From VYFG01 sp965221795 (GTDB taxonomy: Bacteria > Pseudomonadota > Gammaproteobacteria > Arenicellales > Poriferihabitantaceae), in the NCBI GenBank assembly GCA_965221795.1, contig OZ244914.1, positions 3,348,001 through 3,412,000 of the forward strand: a DNA stretch of 64,000 bases, in the 5' to 3' direction. Each line of letters starts with the position of its first letter. The stretch's first letter is position 1. The notes below the pieces were generated by a model, which was not told the DNA's origin, made no database searches, and saw only the letters and a list, made by a program, of their open reading frames with translations. This document shows, piece by piece, positions 52,644 through 62,073 of the stretch. A program made the position numbers and the translations under genes.

Positions 52644-53795
52644 ATGAAACTGAACTACAACACCCGATACCCATCCATTGCAGATCTCAAGGCACGAGCG
52701 AAGAGCCGTATTCCAAGGTTTGCCTACGATTATGTGGATGGCGGTATTGATGAAGAACATGGCAAACGACGAAACCGCGAAGCCTGGCATCAGGTTGAGA
52801 TGATTCCCCGGTATCTCCGGGATGTAACCGAAGCGGATCAGTCGGCCGAAGTATTTGGTCATCGGTACCACATGCCGATCGGAGTGCCACCGGTCGGGCT
52901 TGGCAACATGATGTGGCCCGGCGCGGAACTGGCGTTGGCAGCAGCCTGTCAGAAGGAAAATATTCCTTATATATCGAGTACATATAGCACAACTTTGCTG
53001 GAGGATATCGCACGGGCGGCACCGGATATCGGTTGGTTTCAGTTATATGTCCCCAAGGATGTAGGGGTCATGAAAGAGTTAATTCATCGTGCGAAATCCG
53101 CTGGTTTTCATGTGTTGGTGGTGACGCTGGATATTGCGGTCGGTGCCAAACGCAATCGAGAACTCAAGAACGACCTGAAGCTGCCTTTTCGTATGAGCCC
53201 CGGAATCATTTGGGATGCTCTTCGGCATCCTGTCTGGTCCTTGCGCACCCTGGCCCATGGCACACCGGATTTTGTCAACCTGAATCCCTATCGAACCCGT
53301 TCCGATGAAGGCTTGTCCGTTTTCCTGACTCGCTTCAACATGAATGGAGTGACTCGTGAGCGGGTCGAGTTGATTCGGGATTTGTGGGAGGGGCCCTTGG
53401 TACTGAAGGGAGTGCAATACGAGGGCGATGTACGTGCCAGTCTCGATATCGGAATTGACGGCATTATCGTCTCGAATCATGGGGGACGCCAACTCGACGC
53501 CGCCCCATCGAGTGTTCATAGCCTTCGGACACTTTTCACTGAAGCCAAGGCGTGTATGAGTGTGATGGTCGACAGCGGGATTCGCTCGGGGATGGATGTG
53601 GTACGTGCTCGGGCACTCGGCGCGGAAATGGTATTTTCCGGACGTTCCTTTTTCTGGGGTATGGGCGCACTGGGGACGAACGGGGCACAGCAGGTTATTG
53701 AAATTTTCCGCGATGAAATTGATCGCACGCTGAAGCAACTGGGATGCCCATCCTGGGATAGGATGGACAGTTCCTGGTTAGCAGAGAAGCACTGA
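52644..53795 (+). CDS. FMN-dependent alpha-hydroxy-acid dehydrogenase (LldD-like)
   Basis: 383 residues. Oxidises an L-2-hydroxy acid such as lactate. The FMN barrel starts RIPRFAYDYVDGGIDEEH. IISNHGGRQLD-like IVSNHGGRQLDAAPSS contains the catalytic histidine and substrate arginine. VMVDSGIRSGMDVVRARALG and VFSGRSFFWGMGALGTNG bind the FMN phosphate. Substrate cannot be fixed from sequence; lactate dehydrogenase is the closest guess. Monocistronic. Confidence 0.92.
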   Translation: MKLNYNTRYPSIADLKARAKSRIPRFAYDYVDGGIDEEHGKRRNREAWHQVEMIPRYLRDVTEADQSAEVFGHRYHMPIGVPPVGLGNMMWPGAELALAAACQKENIPYISSTYSTTLLEDIARAAPDIGWFQLYVPKDVGVMKELIHRAKSAGFHVLVVTLDIAVGAKRNRELKNDLKLPFRMSPGIIWDALRHPVWSLRTLAHGTPDFVNLNPYRTRSDEGLSVFLTRFNMNGVTRERVELIRDLWEGPLVLKGVQYEGDVRASLDIGIDGIIVSNHGGRQLDAAPSSVHSLRTLFTEAKACMSVMVDSGIRSGMDVVRARALGAEMVFSGRSFFWGMGALGTNGAQQVIEIFRDEIDRTLKQLGCPSWDRMDSSWLAEKH

Positions 53796-54034
53796 CCGAC
53801 ATTTTTCTATCGTTCACCAAGCGGAAAGCCTTCGGTACGGAAACGGTTGTTACGCTGTGTCGGCTCGGGTCGTACCGATGTTTGGTTTCTTCCCGGTGAC
53901 TTTCTCGCTCATGATCGCTCAAAATGGGATGAACAAGGTACGCCCAGGATGAGGGCGCGGGCTGGCATTGCGAAAGGAGTCTGAGTTGGACCGTAGTATA
54001 TCGATAAATTATGTAATGAATCCGTTGTACTAAA

Positions 54035-54901
54035 TTGAAAATCATCGAAATACTCTTTCCTGTTTTTTCTCTGGTTCTGGTGGGGTACCTCTATGGACGT
54101 CGGTATCAGCCGAATCTTCAAGCGGTCAACCAGCTGATGTTGTTCGTGTTTGTGCCAGCCTTGGTATTTGATGTCATGTCCCGTAAGGACTTCCAGCTTT
54201 TTGAATACCAATGGTTGGCCCTGGCGGGGTTGGTGGTGATTCTGGGCTCCGGCCTTATTGCGTTTCCGGTCGGTCGTTTCATGCGGTATCCGCCCCGGGC
54301 GTTTTTGCCAACAATGATGTTTAATAATTGTGGCAACCTGGGCCTGCCTCTGGCAGCACTGGCTTTTGGCGAGCGGGGGCTGGAAGGGGCTGTGATTCTG
54401 TTTTTGGTAAGTAATCTGTTGCATTTTTCTTTGGGAACATGGATCTTTGGCGGCAGCATTTCCTGGAAAAGCCTGCTCTTTAATCCGGTCAACATTGCGA
54501 CAGCAGCTGGCGTCCTGGTCAGCGTACTGCAGGTCCAGTTGCCCACATTCATCCTACTGCCGATTTCCATGCTGGGTCAGATTGTCATACCATTCATGCT
54601 GGTCTCATTGGGAGTCCGCATGTTGAGTGTCAAACGGTCCCATCTCAGTCACGGGATGGTCGGTGCACTCACCTGTCCGCTCAGCGGCATGATCCCCGCT
54701 CTGTTCATGGTCTCGCTCTTGCCACTCGATGCTTTCCAGGTCAGTTTGCTGATTCTGTTTGCCACTTTACCGCCTGCTGTACTCAATTTCCTGTTTGCGG
54801 AACAATATCAACAGACCCCTGAATTGGTAGCGTCACTGGTATTGGTCGGGAACGCCATGGCGATCTTGACGACAGCACTGGTGCTTTGGTGGCTAGTTTG
54901 A
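54035..54901 (+). CDS. AEC family transporter (auxin efflux carrier-like)
   Basis: 288 residues with about ten membrane helices. FVPALVFDVMSRKDF, TMMFNNCGNLGLPLAALAFG, VNIATAAGVLVSVLQV and NAMAILTTALVLWWL are typical of bacterial permeases in this family, which export or exchange organic anions such as malate. Start is TTG 54035. Substrate unknown. Confidence 0.88.
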   Translation: MKIIEILFPVFSLVLVGYLYGRRYQPNLQAVNQLMLFVFVPALVFDVMSRKDFQLFEYQWLALAGLVVILGSGLIAFPVGRFMRYPPRAFLPTMMFNNCGNLGLPLAALAFGERGLEGAVILFLVSNLLHFSLGTWIFGGSISWKSLLFNPVNIATAAGVLVSVLQVQLPTFILLPISMLGQIVIPFMLVSLGVRMLSVKRSHLSHGMVGALTCPLSGMIPALFMVSLLPLDAFQVSLLILFATLPPAVLNFLFAEQYQQTPELVASLVLVGNAMAILTTALVLWWLV

Positions 54902-55535
54902 TCGTAACCGGGCAGTCAGACGAAGCAGTCTGGCGTGCGAGCGCTTCTGCTCTGCGAATAGTCGCTACCTGTGTGAAATCCGATGTGATTTGCCCTGGAG
55001 TGCCATCCGCCTACTGACCATGTGTTCCTAGGACACATGAACCATTCCAATCCGATACGGTAGCGAGATTCGATTCTTGACTCTTGATCGGCGATTCCCT
55101 CCAAAGTCGGTGGCAATTCGCTGATGCGACAGCGATCTGACCCTGGTGGACTGGAGCCTTGTCGCAGTGCAATCGGACATGATGAATTTCCTGTTGCGCC
55201 TATCCACTGTTCTCGGAGATTCATATCGCTAACAACCTGATCATGCAGATGATGACCTATGGGCAGGGGAGCACTCGACCTGGCCCCATGCGATGCAGAC
55301 AGCCGTGATCAAGCATGATCACAGCCATCTCTGCTGGAGAGCCTGTTGCCGGGAGCTCGGGTCCAACCCAGGCTGCATTACTGTAGCGGGAACCGCGGGT
55401 CATCGCATTCTGCGCTTGTAAATTCATTCAGGTATCACCAAATACCGGTATAGTATATGCCAGCTTCCCGGGGTTAAAAGCCCCGGGCCTGGTGTCGATC
55501 CATTCCGTATTCTCACTCACTCCACAGAAAACAAG
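54902..55535. other. Long intergenic stretch upstream of the peroxiredoxin gene
   Basis: No convincing gene. At about 55444 is ataccggtatagtatatgcc, containing a 10-bp palindrome and a -10-like element. At 55468-55488 is a 7-bp GC inverted repeat (cccgggg / ccccggg, loop ttaaaag). The two lie within 100 bases of the peroxiredoxin start and could regulate it. The rest shows nothing. Confidence 0.4.
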
Positions 55536-56021
55536 ATGACTATTCAAGTAGGTGAAAGACTGCCCAATGTGGAAGTCGGCATCATGGGATCAAGCGGTCC
55601 CGAATCGACGACCGTAGACAAGGTTTTTGGCGGCCGCAAGGTGGTTTTGTTCGGTGTCCCGGGAGCGTTTACGCCGATCTGCAGCGCAGCCCATCTTCCA
55701 GGCTATGTTGTCCATCATGAAGCCATCAAAGCCAAGGGAGTGGATACGATTGCCTGTATATCGGTGAACGATCCATTTGTAATGGACGCTTGGGGAAAAT
55801 CCCAGAACGTCGACGGCAATATCCTGATGCTCGGAGATGGGAGTGCGACATTCACGGAAGCCGTTGGCTTGACCTTGGATCGTACGGCTGTACATCTCGG
55901 AATACGATCTCGGCGGTATGCAATGGTTGTTGACGATTGTGTAGTCACTCACCTGAATTTGGAAGAGGCAACCGATTTGACAGTCAGCGATGCGGAGACG
56001 GTGTTGGCGCTGCTCGGATGA
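55536..56021 (+). CDS. Prx5-type peroxiredoxin
   Basis: 161 residues. Thiol peroxidase reducing hydrogen peroxide and organic peroxides. VVLFGVPGAFTPICSAAHLP holds the peroxidatic Thr and Cys (PGAFTP.C). VNDPFVMDAWGKS and LGIRSRRYAMVVDD match the Prx5 group. No obvious resolving cysteine in the usual place, so it probably uses glutathione/glutaredoxin. Alone, 3' neighbour htpX. Confidence 0.93.
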   Translation: MTIQVGERLPNVEVGIMGSSGPESTTVDKVFGGRKVVLFGVPGAFTPICSAAHLPGYVVHHEAIKAKGVDTIACISVNDPFVMDAWGKSQNVDGNILMLGDGSATFTEAVGLTLDRTAVHLGIRSRRYAMVVDDCVVTHLNLEEATDLTVSDAETVLALLG

Positions 56022-56122
56022 GCCGGACGGCCGACTGCTCTGAGGCCTCGCATGCGAGTTCCGATGCCTGATTTTTTCTGATCCATGACGGACGAAATCC
56101 GACAGGACTTCTTTGACTATCC

Positions 56123-57010
56123 ATGATTAGCCGAATTGCTCTTTTTCTGGGCACCAATCTGGCTGTCCTGGTGGTACTCGGCATCGTCAGCCGCCTTTTT
56201 GGTATTGACCAGCAGGTCGCAGGAGGAGTCATTCCGTTGCTGGTCTTTGCTTTTGTTTTCGGAATGGCGGGTTCGTTCATTTCGCTTGCGATGTCAAAGT
56301 TCATGGCCAAGAGAGCCACTGGTGCTCGGGTCATTGAAGCTCCTGGGAATGCCACTGAACAATGGCTGGTTGAAACCGTCGGACGGCAAGCGGAAAAGGC
56401 GGGAATCGGAATGCCGGAAGTGGCGATTTTCGACACGCCTCAGGTCAATGCTTTCGCTACAGGCATGAGCCGGAACAATGCGCTGGTAGCGGTCAGTACA
56501 GGGCTGCTCCGGGCCATGACTCGAGAGGAAACCGAAGCCGTCATGGCCCATGAAGTTTCCCATGTCGCCAACGGTGACATGATTACATTGAGTTTAATCC
56601 AGGGCATCGTCAATACATTTGTCATTTTCCTGTCACGTCTGATCGGTGGATTTATTGATCGGGTTGTCTTTCGAAATGAACGTGGGTATGGCCTCGGCTA
56701 TTTCATTTCAGTCATTGTGGCAGAAATCGTACTGGGCTTTCTGGCATCAATCATCGTGATGTATTTCAGCCGGGTCCGGGAGTATCGTGCTGATGAAGGC
56801 GGTGCGAAACTGGCAGGTCGTCAGAATATGATTGCGGCATTGCGCCGGCTGCAGCAACAAAAAGGGGATGAGGCACTGCCCGATCAACTGGCAGCCTTCG
56901 GTATCTGTGGAGGCAAAGGCGGTGGGGTGGAACGCCTGTTTCGCAGCCACCCGGACCTGGATGAACGAATTGAGGCCTTGCAGCGACTAGACACGGCTGT
57001 AGCCGGATAG
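56123..57010 (+). CDS. htpX: Membrane zinc metalloprotease HtpX
   Basis: 295 residues. Inner-membrane quality-control protease. Two N-terminal helices, then EAVMAHEVSHVANGDM (HExxH), two more helices and YRADEGGAKLAGR supplying the third zinc ligand. SHPDLDERIEAL is the usual C-terminal signature. ATG 56123. Confidence 0.96.
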   Translation: MISRIALFLGTNLAVLVVLGIVSRLFGIDQQVAGGVIPLLVFAFVFGMAGSFISLAMSKFMAKRATGARVIEAPGNATEQWLVETVGRQAEKAGIGMPEVAIFDTPQVNAFATGMSRNNALVAVSTGLLRAMTREETEAVMAHEVSHVANGDMITLSLIQGIVNTFVIFLSRLIGGFIDRVVFRNERGYGLGYFISVIVAEIVLGFLASIIVMYFSRVREYRADEGGAKLAGRQNMIAALRRLQQQKGDEALPDQLAAFGICGGKGGGVERLFRSHPDLDERIEALQRLDTAVAG

Positions 57011-57114
57011 TCGATGGCGGCCTCTGATGTGAGCTTTCCGCTTCATGGTGGTTCCTGTCTCCGCACCGACCAGTGCCAGGGCAATTGGAATGCGTGGCCT
57101 AACCGCTTCGAGCC

Positions 57115-58353
57115 ATGAAGTTGCGGGATATTGAAAGTTGGGTGACAGTTCCTCCTACGGGCATCGGAGGGTCTTTTTGGGTCATTGTTCGGGTGACGGC
57201 TGACAATGGCATTCAGGGAATTGGCGAGTGCTACGGCATCCCGGTGTCTGGTGATATTGCCTGTCAAATGGTAGAGGATACTTTCCAGCGATTTGTGGAA
57301 GGTACCGATCCCCATCACATGGAGACGTTGTTTCGTCGGGTCTACTCGGCCGGTTTTACCCAAAGGCCTGATCTTTCCATGATGGGAGTGTTCAGCGGCA
57401 TCGAAATGGCGATATGGGACATCCTCGGCAAGGCACAAGATCAGCCGGTTTATAACCTGATCGGTGGGCGTTTTCATGATCGGTTGCGAACGTATACGTA
57501 TCTGTATCCAAAGCCGGGTTCTGGGATGGATGTATACCATGACGGCGATGCGGCCGCCGAGAGGGCACTGGATTATATCGAACAGGGTTTCACGGCCATC
57601 AAACAGGATCCGACAGGCCCATACAGCTTTCAGGGGGGCAGAGAGCTTTCTCTGCATGAACTGGCCCGAAGCGAATACAGTATACGGAAAATCCGCGAAG
57701 CCGTCGGGAATCGGGCGGACATCCTGCTGGGAACGCATGGGCAGATGACAACATCGTCTGCAATCCGACTGGCCAAACGGCTCGAACCCTATGACCCACT
57801 TTGGTTTGAAGAACCCTGCCCACCGGACCAAGTTGTGGCGTTATCCAAGGTTGTGGATGCGACCAGTATTCCGATTGCTACCGGAGAGCGCCTGACGACC
57901 CGTTTTGAATTTCATCGGGTACTTCAGGCAGGAGCCAGGATTCTTCAACCGGATGTCGGTCGCAGTGGCGGGATTTGGGAAACGCGAAAAATTGCAGCAC
58001 TTGCAGAGCTGTTCAATGTACAAATAGCCCCCCATATCTATTGCGGCCCGATCGCACATGCGGCCGCTGCCCATGTCGGCTTCAGTAGTCCCAACTTCCT
58101 GATCCTGGAGACCATCCAAAGTGACTTTCATGATGCCATCCTGATTGAGCCACTCCAGTGGGAAGATGGAGATTTGCTGGCTCCTGAAACGCCAGGCTTG
58201 GGCATTGAGTTGAACGACGCTACCGTGACCGCTCATCCCTATACCAGCGGGGGGCGATTGCATCTGGAAATGTGTCAGACTCCGTTGCTATCCGACAACG
58301 AAAGAATCATTACCGAGATCGAAGCGAGCGAGGAATCCACCGGGCAGTCATAA
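57115..58353 (+). CDS. Enolase-superfamily sugar-acid dehydratase or racemase (mandelate racemase subgroup)
   Basis: 412 residues. Abstracts the alpha-proton of a carboxylate with Mg. FTAIKQDPTGPY has the K-x-D-like base region. LWFEEPCPPDQV and IPIATGERLTTRFEFH provide metal ligands. LQPDVGRSGGIWETRKIAAL and IAPHIYCGPIAHAAAAH carry the catalytic Asp-His dyad. The first metal ligand is not the usual Asp (ILLGTHGQMTT), which may mark a subfamily. D-galactonate-type dehydratases are the closest match I recognise. The disrupted TRAP transporter gene downstream supports uptake and breakdown of a sugar acid. Confidence 0.82.
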   Translation: MKLRDIESWVTVPPTGIGGSFWVIVRVTADNGIQGIGECYGIPVSGDIACQMVEDTFQRFVEGTDPHHMETLFRRVYSAGFTQRPDLSMMGVFSGIEMAIWDILGKAQDQPVYNLIGGRFHDRLRTYTYLYPKPGSGMDVYHDGDAAAERALDYIEQGFTAIKQDPTGPYSFQGGRELSLHELARSEYSIRKIREAVGNRADILLGTHGQMTTSSAIRLAKRLEPYDPLWFEEPCPPDQVVALSKVVDATSIPIATGERLTTRFEFHRVLQAGARILQPDVGRSGGIWETRKIAALAELFNVQIAPHIYCGPIAHAAAAHVGFSSPNFLILETIQSDFHDAILIEPLQWEDGDLLAPETPGLGIELNDATVTAHPYTSGGRLHLEMCQTPLLSDNERIITEIEASEESTGQS

Positions 58354-58431
58354 ACCGGAAATTCAATGCTTGACTGGTTGTAGTGTGGACACAGTATCCG
58401 GTCATTGCGTGCGGATATCCCGATACAGATG

Positions 58432-58794
58432 CTATCGTCGGAAACCGTACTCCAGCACGTAAAACTCAGGATTTAAATCTGCGAGTGGCTGTCGGAGTTT
58501 CGCCAATTCGGATTCTGGGCCATGGACTTCCAAGCGGGAAATTTTTGCAATTTTGAGCGCTTCACCAAGCAGTTCGCCCACATTTTCCAAATGTGCAAGC
58601 AGCCCTTCCGCATCCACATATCCTTCTCGACAATGCGCAGCGTTGCCATGAAATGAGAACCCATAGTACAGCACCTTCTCCTCCTGCTGGGTCTTCTCCA
58701 CGAACTGCTCGCACAGCAATCGGAACTGGTTCATATTCTCCTCAGGAATCTGGAAGTAGGGTACAATGGTGCAACAGGTATCGGTGATAGTCAT
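58432..58794 (-). CDS. Small ABM-fold-like protein (putative quinol monooxygenase family)
   Basis: 120 residues from ATG 58794-58792 behind GAGGAA. CTIVPYFQIPEENMNQFRLL, TQQEEKVLYYGFSFHGNAAH and CREGYVDAEGLLAHLENVG follow the antibiotic-biosynthesis-monooxygenase fold pattern, a ferredoxin-like dimer. Many such proteins are annotated without known substrate. Convergent with the enolase-superfamily gene. Confidence 0.75.
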   Translation of the reverse strand: MTITDTCCTIVPYFQIPEENMNQFRLLCEQFVEKTQQEEKVLYYGFSFHGNAAHCREGYVDAEGLLAHLENVGELLGEALKIAKISRLEVHGPESELAKLRQPLADLNPEFYVLEYGFRR

Positions 58795-58909
58795 TGGGGA
58801 TTCCTCGTTCTTTTGAGGTTGTTGGGATACATTCTGCCGAATAGACATGTATGGTCTGCCTATTGGTATATAGCCGATTGTATCTCCCATCAGTGAAATT
58901 ATGGGAATT

Positions 58910-59475
58910 ATATTCCCAGGGCCTGTTGACGCAACTTGCCTTCCATATGGCACACTTGGCACCGGCAATTGTCAGCCAACCCCGCGTGGAGGAACCGACC
59001 CGGGCAACTCACCCAGGTACAGTACGAACGCATTGCGCCACTGCTGCCAAGACCGCGGGGGCATGTCCGCCTGCCGAATCTGCAGGTACTGCATGCTATT
59101 CTCTATGTGGCCGAGCATGGCGGCAAGTGGTGTGGACTGCCGGAGCGATTCGGCAACTGGCACACCATCTACCTGCGGAGGAACCGGTGGTCGCAGAATG
59201 GAGTTCTGGACCGCGGGTTCGAGCAGTTGCAGCGGGTGCAAGAGGATTTGGGCTCAGATCAAGGTCATGAGGCTCGACCGTACCCACATCAAGGCCCATC
59301 TCGACGGTACCTGTGCGCGAAAAAACGGGGCCCAGTGCATCGACCAATTCCGGGGCGGCGGGAACCCTCCACTTCCTCTGGTGGCCGCGGAGGCTCGAAC
59401 TGTGGTCGCTTCCCGGCTCTCCATTGGTCACGCGCACGACGCCCCGGAGGGGCGGTTGAAGGATGGTCTGTTAAA
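58910..59475 (+). mobile_element. IS5-family insertion sequence, 3'-truncated
   Basis: orfA (58936 on) reads LTQVQYERIAPLLPRPRGHV, ILYVAEHGGKWCGLPERFG, NWHTIYLRRNRWSQNGVLDR. Near 59245 the coding shifts to a second frame, as in two-ORF IS5 elements: MRLDRTHIKAHLDGTCARKN, RTVVASRLSIGHAHDAPEG. It stops short just after HAHDAPEG, so the rest of the catalytic domain and the right end are gone. A possible left end lies near gggcctgttgacgcaact at 58919. The remnant runs straight into a TRAP transporter gene whose 5' half is missing. Confidence 0.8.
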
Positions 59476-60011
59476 GTAATCCTGAAAGCACTGTACAATG
59501 GTTTTTGGTCACTGCTTGCTCCGCTAGTGATCCTCGGTGGCATTTATTCCGGTTTTTTTACACCCACCGAGGCGGCAATTGTAGCTATTTTCTATACGGT
59601 GATCATCGGAGCTTTCGTCTACCGTGAATTGACATGGAAATCCTTGTTTTCCTCACTGGAAACGACCACTTGGCTGACCGGACGTGTTCTGATGATACTT
59701 TTCACGGCTACGGTTTTTGGCCGGTTGCTTGTGGAAAACCAGATTCCGGCGATTATTGCCGATAGCATGCTTGAGCTGACAGACAGCATCTATGTTATCT
59801 GGCTGCTTATTATTCTCTTCCTGCTTTTTGTCGGCATGTTCATGGAAACACTGGCGACAATACTTATTCTGGTGCCTGTGATGTTGCCGGTCGCTTACAG
59901 TGTCGGCATTGATCCGATTCATTTTGGCGTGGTGATGGTCTGTACGCTTGGAATTGGATTCCAAACACCGCCGCTGGGCGAAAACCTGTTCATTGCCTCT
60001 GGCATATCGAA

Positions 60012-61361
60012 CCCCACTTCCACTCCGAAGTGCAACAGCGCCGCGATCCCGGAATGAGGGCGTAGCCCGAAGGGAGGGATCGCGGCGGCGACCCAAAAAT
60101 CCGCGCTGCGAACGCTGCTTTTCGGCCTCGGATGGCAGCCATCTCGACGGCCGGCGATCCTGACAGAAGTTATCGGCCAAAGCAAGGGCGAAACCGGCAC
60201 CATGAGGCCGAGCGAGGCCGCTCCGGTGGGTCACCGGAGTGCCGGGAGGGCGATCGGGGGACCGCCGGCCGCGTCAGGGGGGAGCTAACCCACGGGCAAA
60301 GACCTCCGCCGGGGTGCGGTATCCCAGGACCTTCCGAGGCCGACGGTGGAGCCGGTCCTCCACCGCCCGCACCGGCGCGGCAGTCACCTGGCGGAAGTCG
60401 GTCCCTTTCGGGAAGTACTGGCGCACCAGGCCGTTGGTGTGCTCGTTCCGGCCCCGTTCCCAGGAATGGTAGGGGGTAGCGAAGTAAAAGCCCGCATCGA
60501 GCTTCTGTGCGATCTCCCGATGCCTCGCGAACTCCTTGCCGTGGTCCGCCGTGCCGGTGTGGACCCGGTCCCGGACCGGCCCCAGACGCCGGATGAGCGC
60601 CGCGGTCACCGCCGCCGCGGTCTTGCCCTCCACCCACTCCAGGAAGGGAAACTTCGAGCCCCGATCCACGGCCGATACCAGTGCCCCCCGGTGTTTCGCG
60701 CCCATGATCGTGTCCAGCTCCCAATCGCCGACCCGGCTCTTCTCGGCCACCACCGAAGGCCGCTCCGCAAGGTCCACCCGATCAGGAATGTGGCCGCGTC
60801 CGGCATGCCGGCCGCCACGCCCGTTCGGCTTCTTGCCCCGACGCCGCAGGCACCGGTACCGCGTCCCTCCCGCCTGTCGGTCAGCCCGCACATACTGGTA
60901 GCTCCACTCTTTCCCCGCCATCACCTCGCCCTGCTGCCGGTGCCAGCCGGCGATCTGTTCCGGGCTCCAGCCTTCCTGCAGCCGGTCCTCGACCACCGCC
61001 CAGCGCTCGGGCGTCCTCTTCCGGGGCACCGCCGACGCTTCCTGGCGACGGGCCGTGGCCTGGCCATCAGCTTGCTGGTGACGGTCGCCGCGTTGCCCAC
61101 GGTGGCGCGAGGCCTCGCGCGAGATCGTCGCGGGGTCCCGTCCGAGATCGCGGGCCATCTCCCGGTTCGACAACCCCCGATGCAAAAGCGCGTGAATCTG
61201 GCATCGTTCGGCATCGGTCAGGGGGTGGTAGCCTACGGGCATGACCATCCTCCGTTGGTGAGAAACAGAGATGGTTGACCATCATCTGGCCCACCGCAAG
61301 CGGCTTGTCAGCTCACCAGCCAGCAGCTTGGGGGGTGTTGCACTTCACACTGGAACGGGGG
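60012..61361 (-). mobile_element. Complete IS30-family insertion sequence
   Basis: Ends share an inverted repeat. The left end ttccactccgaagtgcaaca and the right end (reverse complement) ttccagtgtgaagtgcaaca each have CCCC just outside. The triplet gaa flanks both sides (60009-60011 and 61362-61364), a likely target duplication. Removing the element and one gaa restores the dctM frame exactly. The element is clearly richer in GC than its neighbours, a sign of recent arrival. Confidence 0.85.
60274..61242 (-). CDS. IS30-family transposase
   Basis: About 322 residues. The N-terminal helix-turn-helix (YHPLTDAERCQIHALLHRGL, SNREMARDLGRDPATISRE) binds the ends. DDE residues lie in GDWELDTIMG, TADHGKEF and WERGRNEHTNGLVRQYFPKG. 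Intact and probably active. ATG 61242 or 61248. A 310-codon frame on the opposite strand is its shadow. Confidence 0.96.
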   Translation of the reverse strand: MPVGYHPLTDAERCQIHALLHRGLSNREMARDLGRDPATISREASRHRGQRGDRHQQADGQATARRQEASAVPRKRTPERWAVVEDRLQEGWSPEQIAGWHRQQGEVMAGKEWSYQYVRADRQAGGTRYRCLRRRGKKPNGRGGRHAGRGHIPDRVDLAERPSVVAEKSRVGDWELDTIMGAKHRGALVSAVDRGSKFPFLEWVEGKTAAAVTAALIRRLGPVRDRVHTGTADHGKEFARHREIAQKLDAGFYFATPYHSWERGRNEHTNGLVRQYFPKGTDFRQVTAAPVRAVEDRLHRRPRKVLGYRTPAEVFARGLAPP

Positions 61362-61513
61362 GAATATAACGATTGAGAAAATATCTGTCAGCGCCTTGCC
61401 GTTTGCTTTTGTCAATACAATAGCCATCTTCGTCATTGCTTTCTTCCCGGAGCTATCGCTGTGGTTGCCCAGGCTGCTTGGCTATTGATCTGCAAAACGA
61501 CATTAGTAAGAAC

Positions 61514-62002
61514 ATGCTTCCTAAAATCACCAATATCCTGTTAGCGACCGATTTATCGACTAACTCGGATAATGCAATGCGCTTTGCCTTGTCCATGGCA
61601 AAGGCTCATGACGCCAAAGTGCATGTGCTGCATGTACTGGAGCCCTTGTCGCATGACGCGGTCGTGACCTTGCAGTCGTTCATGCTGGATGAAAAATCAA
61701 GACAGAAGGCAATCAATGAACGCCATGCGTTCGTGAAAAACCTGCTCAAGGAAAATCAGCAGAAGTTTGCCGGGACACTCGTGGATGACGAGAAATCACA
61801 GTACAGAAGAGTCGAATCTGTGGAACTGGTTGAAGGACATTTAGCCGAGGAAATTCTTGCACGGGCAAGAAACCTTGAATGCGAGCTGATCGTAATGGGT
61901 ACCCACGGGCAAGAAACCGGCCATACCTTTATCGGTACAATAGTCAAGCGTGTAATCCGCCGATCATCCATCCCAACAGTGATCGTACCGCCAACCGGTT
62001 AA
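61514..62002 (+). CDS. Universal stress protein, TRAP-associated (TeaD-like)
   Basis: 162 residues from ATG 61514. NILLATDLSTNSDNAMRFAL and the ATP-binding GTHGQETGHTFIGTIVKRVI with IPTVIVPP form the UspA fold. Universal stress proteins directly downstream of TRAP permease genes, like TeaD of Halomonas, bind ATP and adjust transporter activity. That fits here, although the transporter gene is destroyed, so this protein has probably lost its partner. Confidence 0.9.
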   Translation: MLPKITNILLATDLSTNSDNAMRFALSMAKAHDAKVHVLHVLEPLSHDAVVTLQSFMLDEKSRQKAINERHAFVKNLLKENQQKFAGTLVDDEKSQYRRVESVELVEGHLAEEILARARNLECELIVMGTHGQETGHTFIGTIVKRVIRRSSIPTVIVPPTG

Positions 62003-62073
62003 TTTGCTGGTCCAGATTGATCCGTATCGTCTGGTCATATGATGATGTGGCAAATGACGAATGCGCATCTGGC

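Larger units (their letters stand above)
59463..61488 (+). pseudogene. TRAP transporter large permease (DctM-like), lacking its 5' half and split by an IS30 element
   Basis: 59463-60011 encodes VILKALYNGFWSLLAPLVIL, GGIYSGFFTPTEAAIVAIFY, FMETLATILILVPVMLPVAY and CTLGIGFQTPPLGENLFIAS, the C-terminal half of DctM. After the IS30 element the frame resumes at 61362 with NITIEKISVSALPFAFVNTI and ends LLGY at TGA 61486-61488. The 5' half was replaced by the IS5 remnant. This was the sodium-dependent permease for an organic or sugar acid; it is now dead. The small permease and binding-protein genes are not in the window. Confidence 0.88.

Noticed and set aside
55468..55488. GC hairpin as a rho-independent terminator
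   Set aside because: No T-run on either strand after the stem; it lies just upstream of the peroxiredoxin gene, so regulation is more likely.
60346..61278. 310-codon frame opposite the IS30 transposase
   Set aside because: Antisense shadow; the transposase with its DDE residues is on the other strand.
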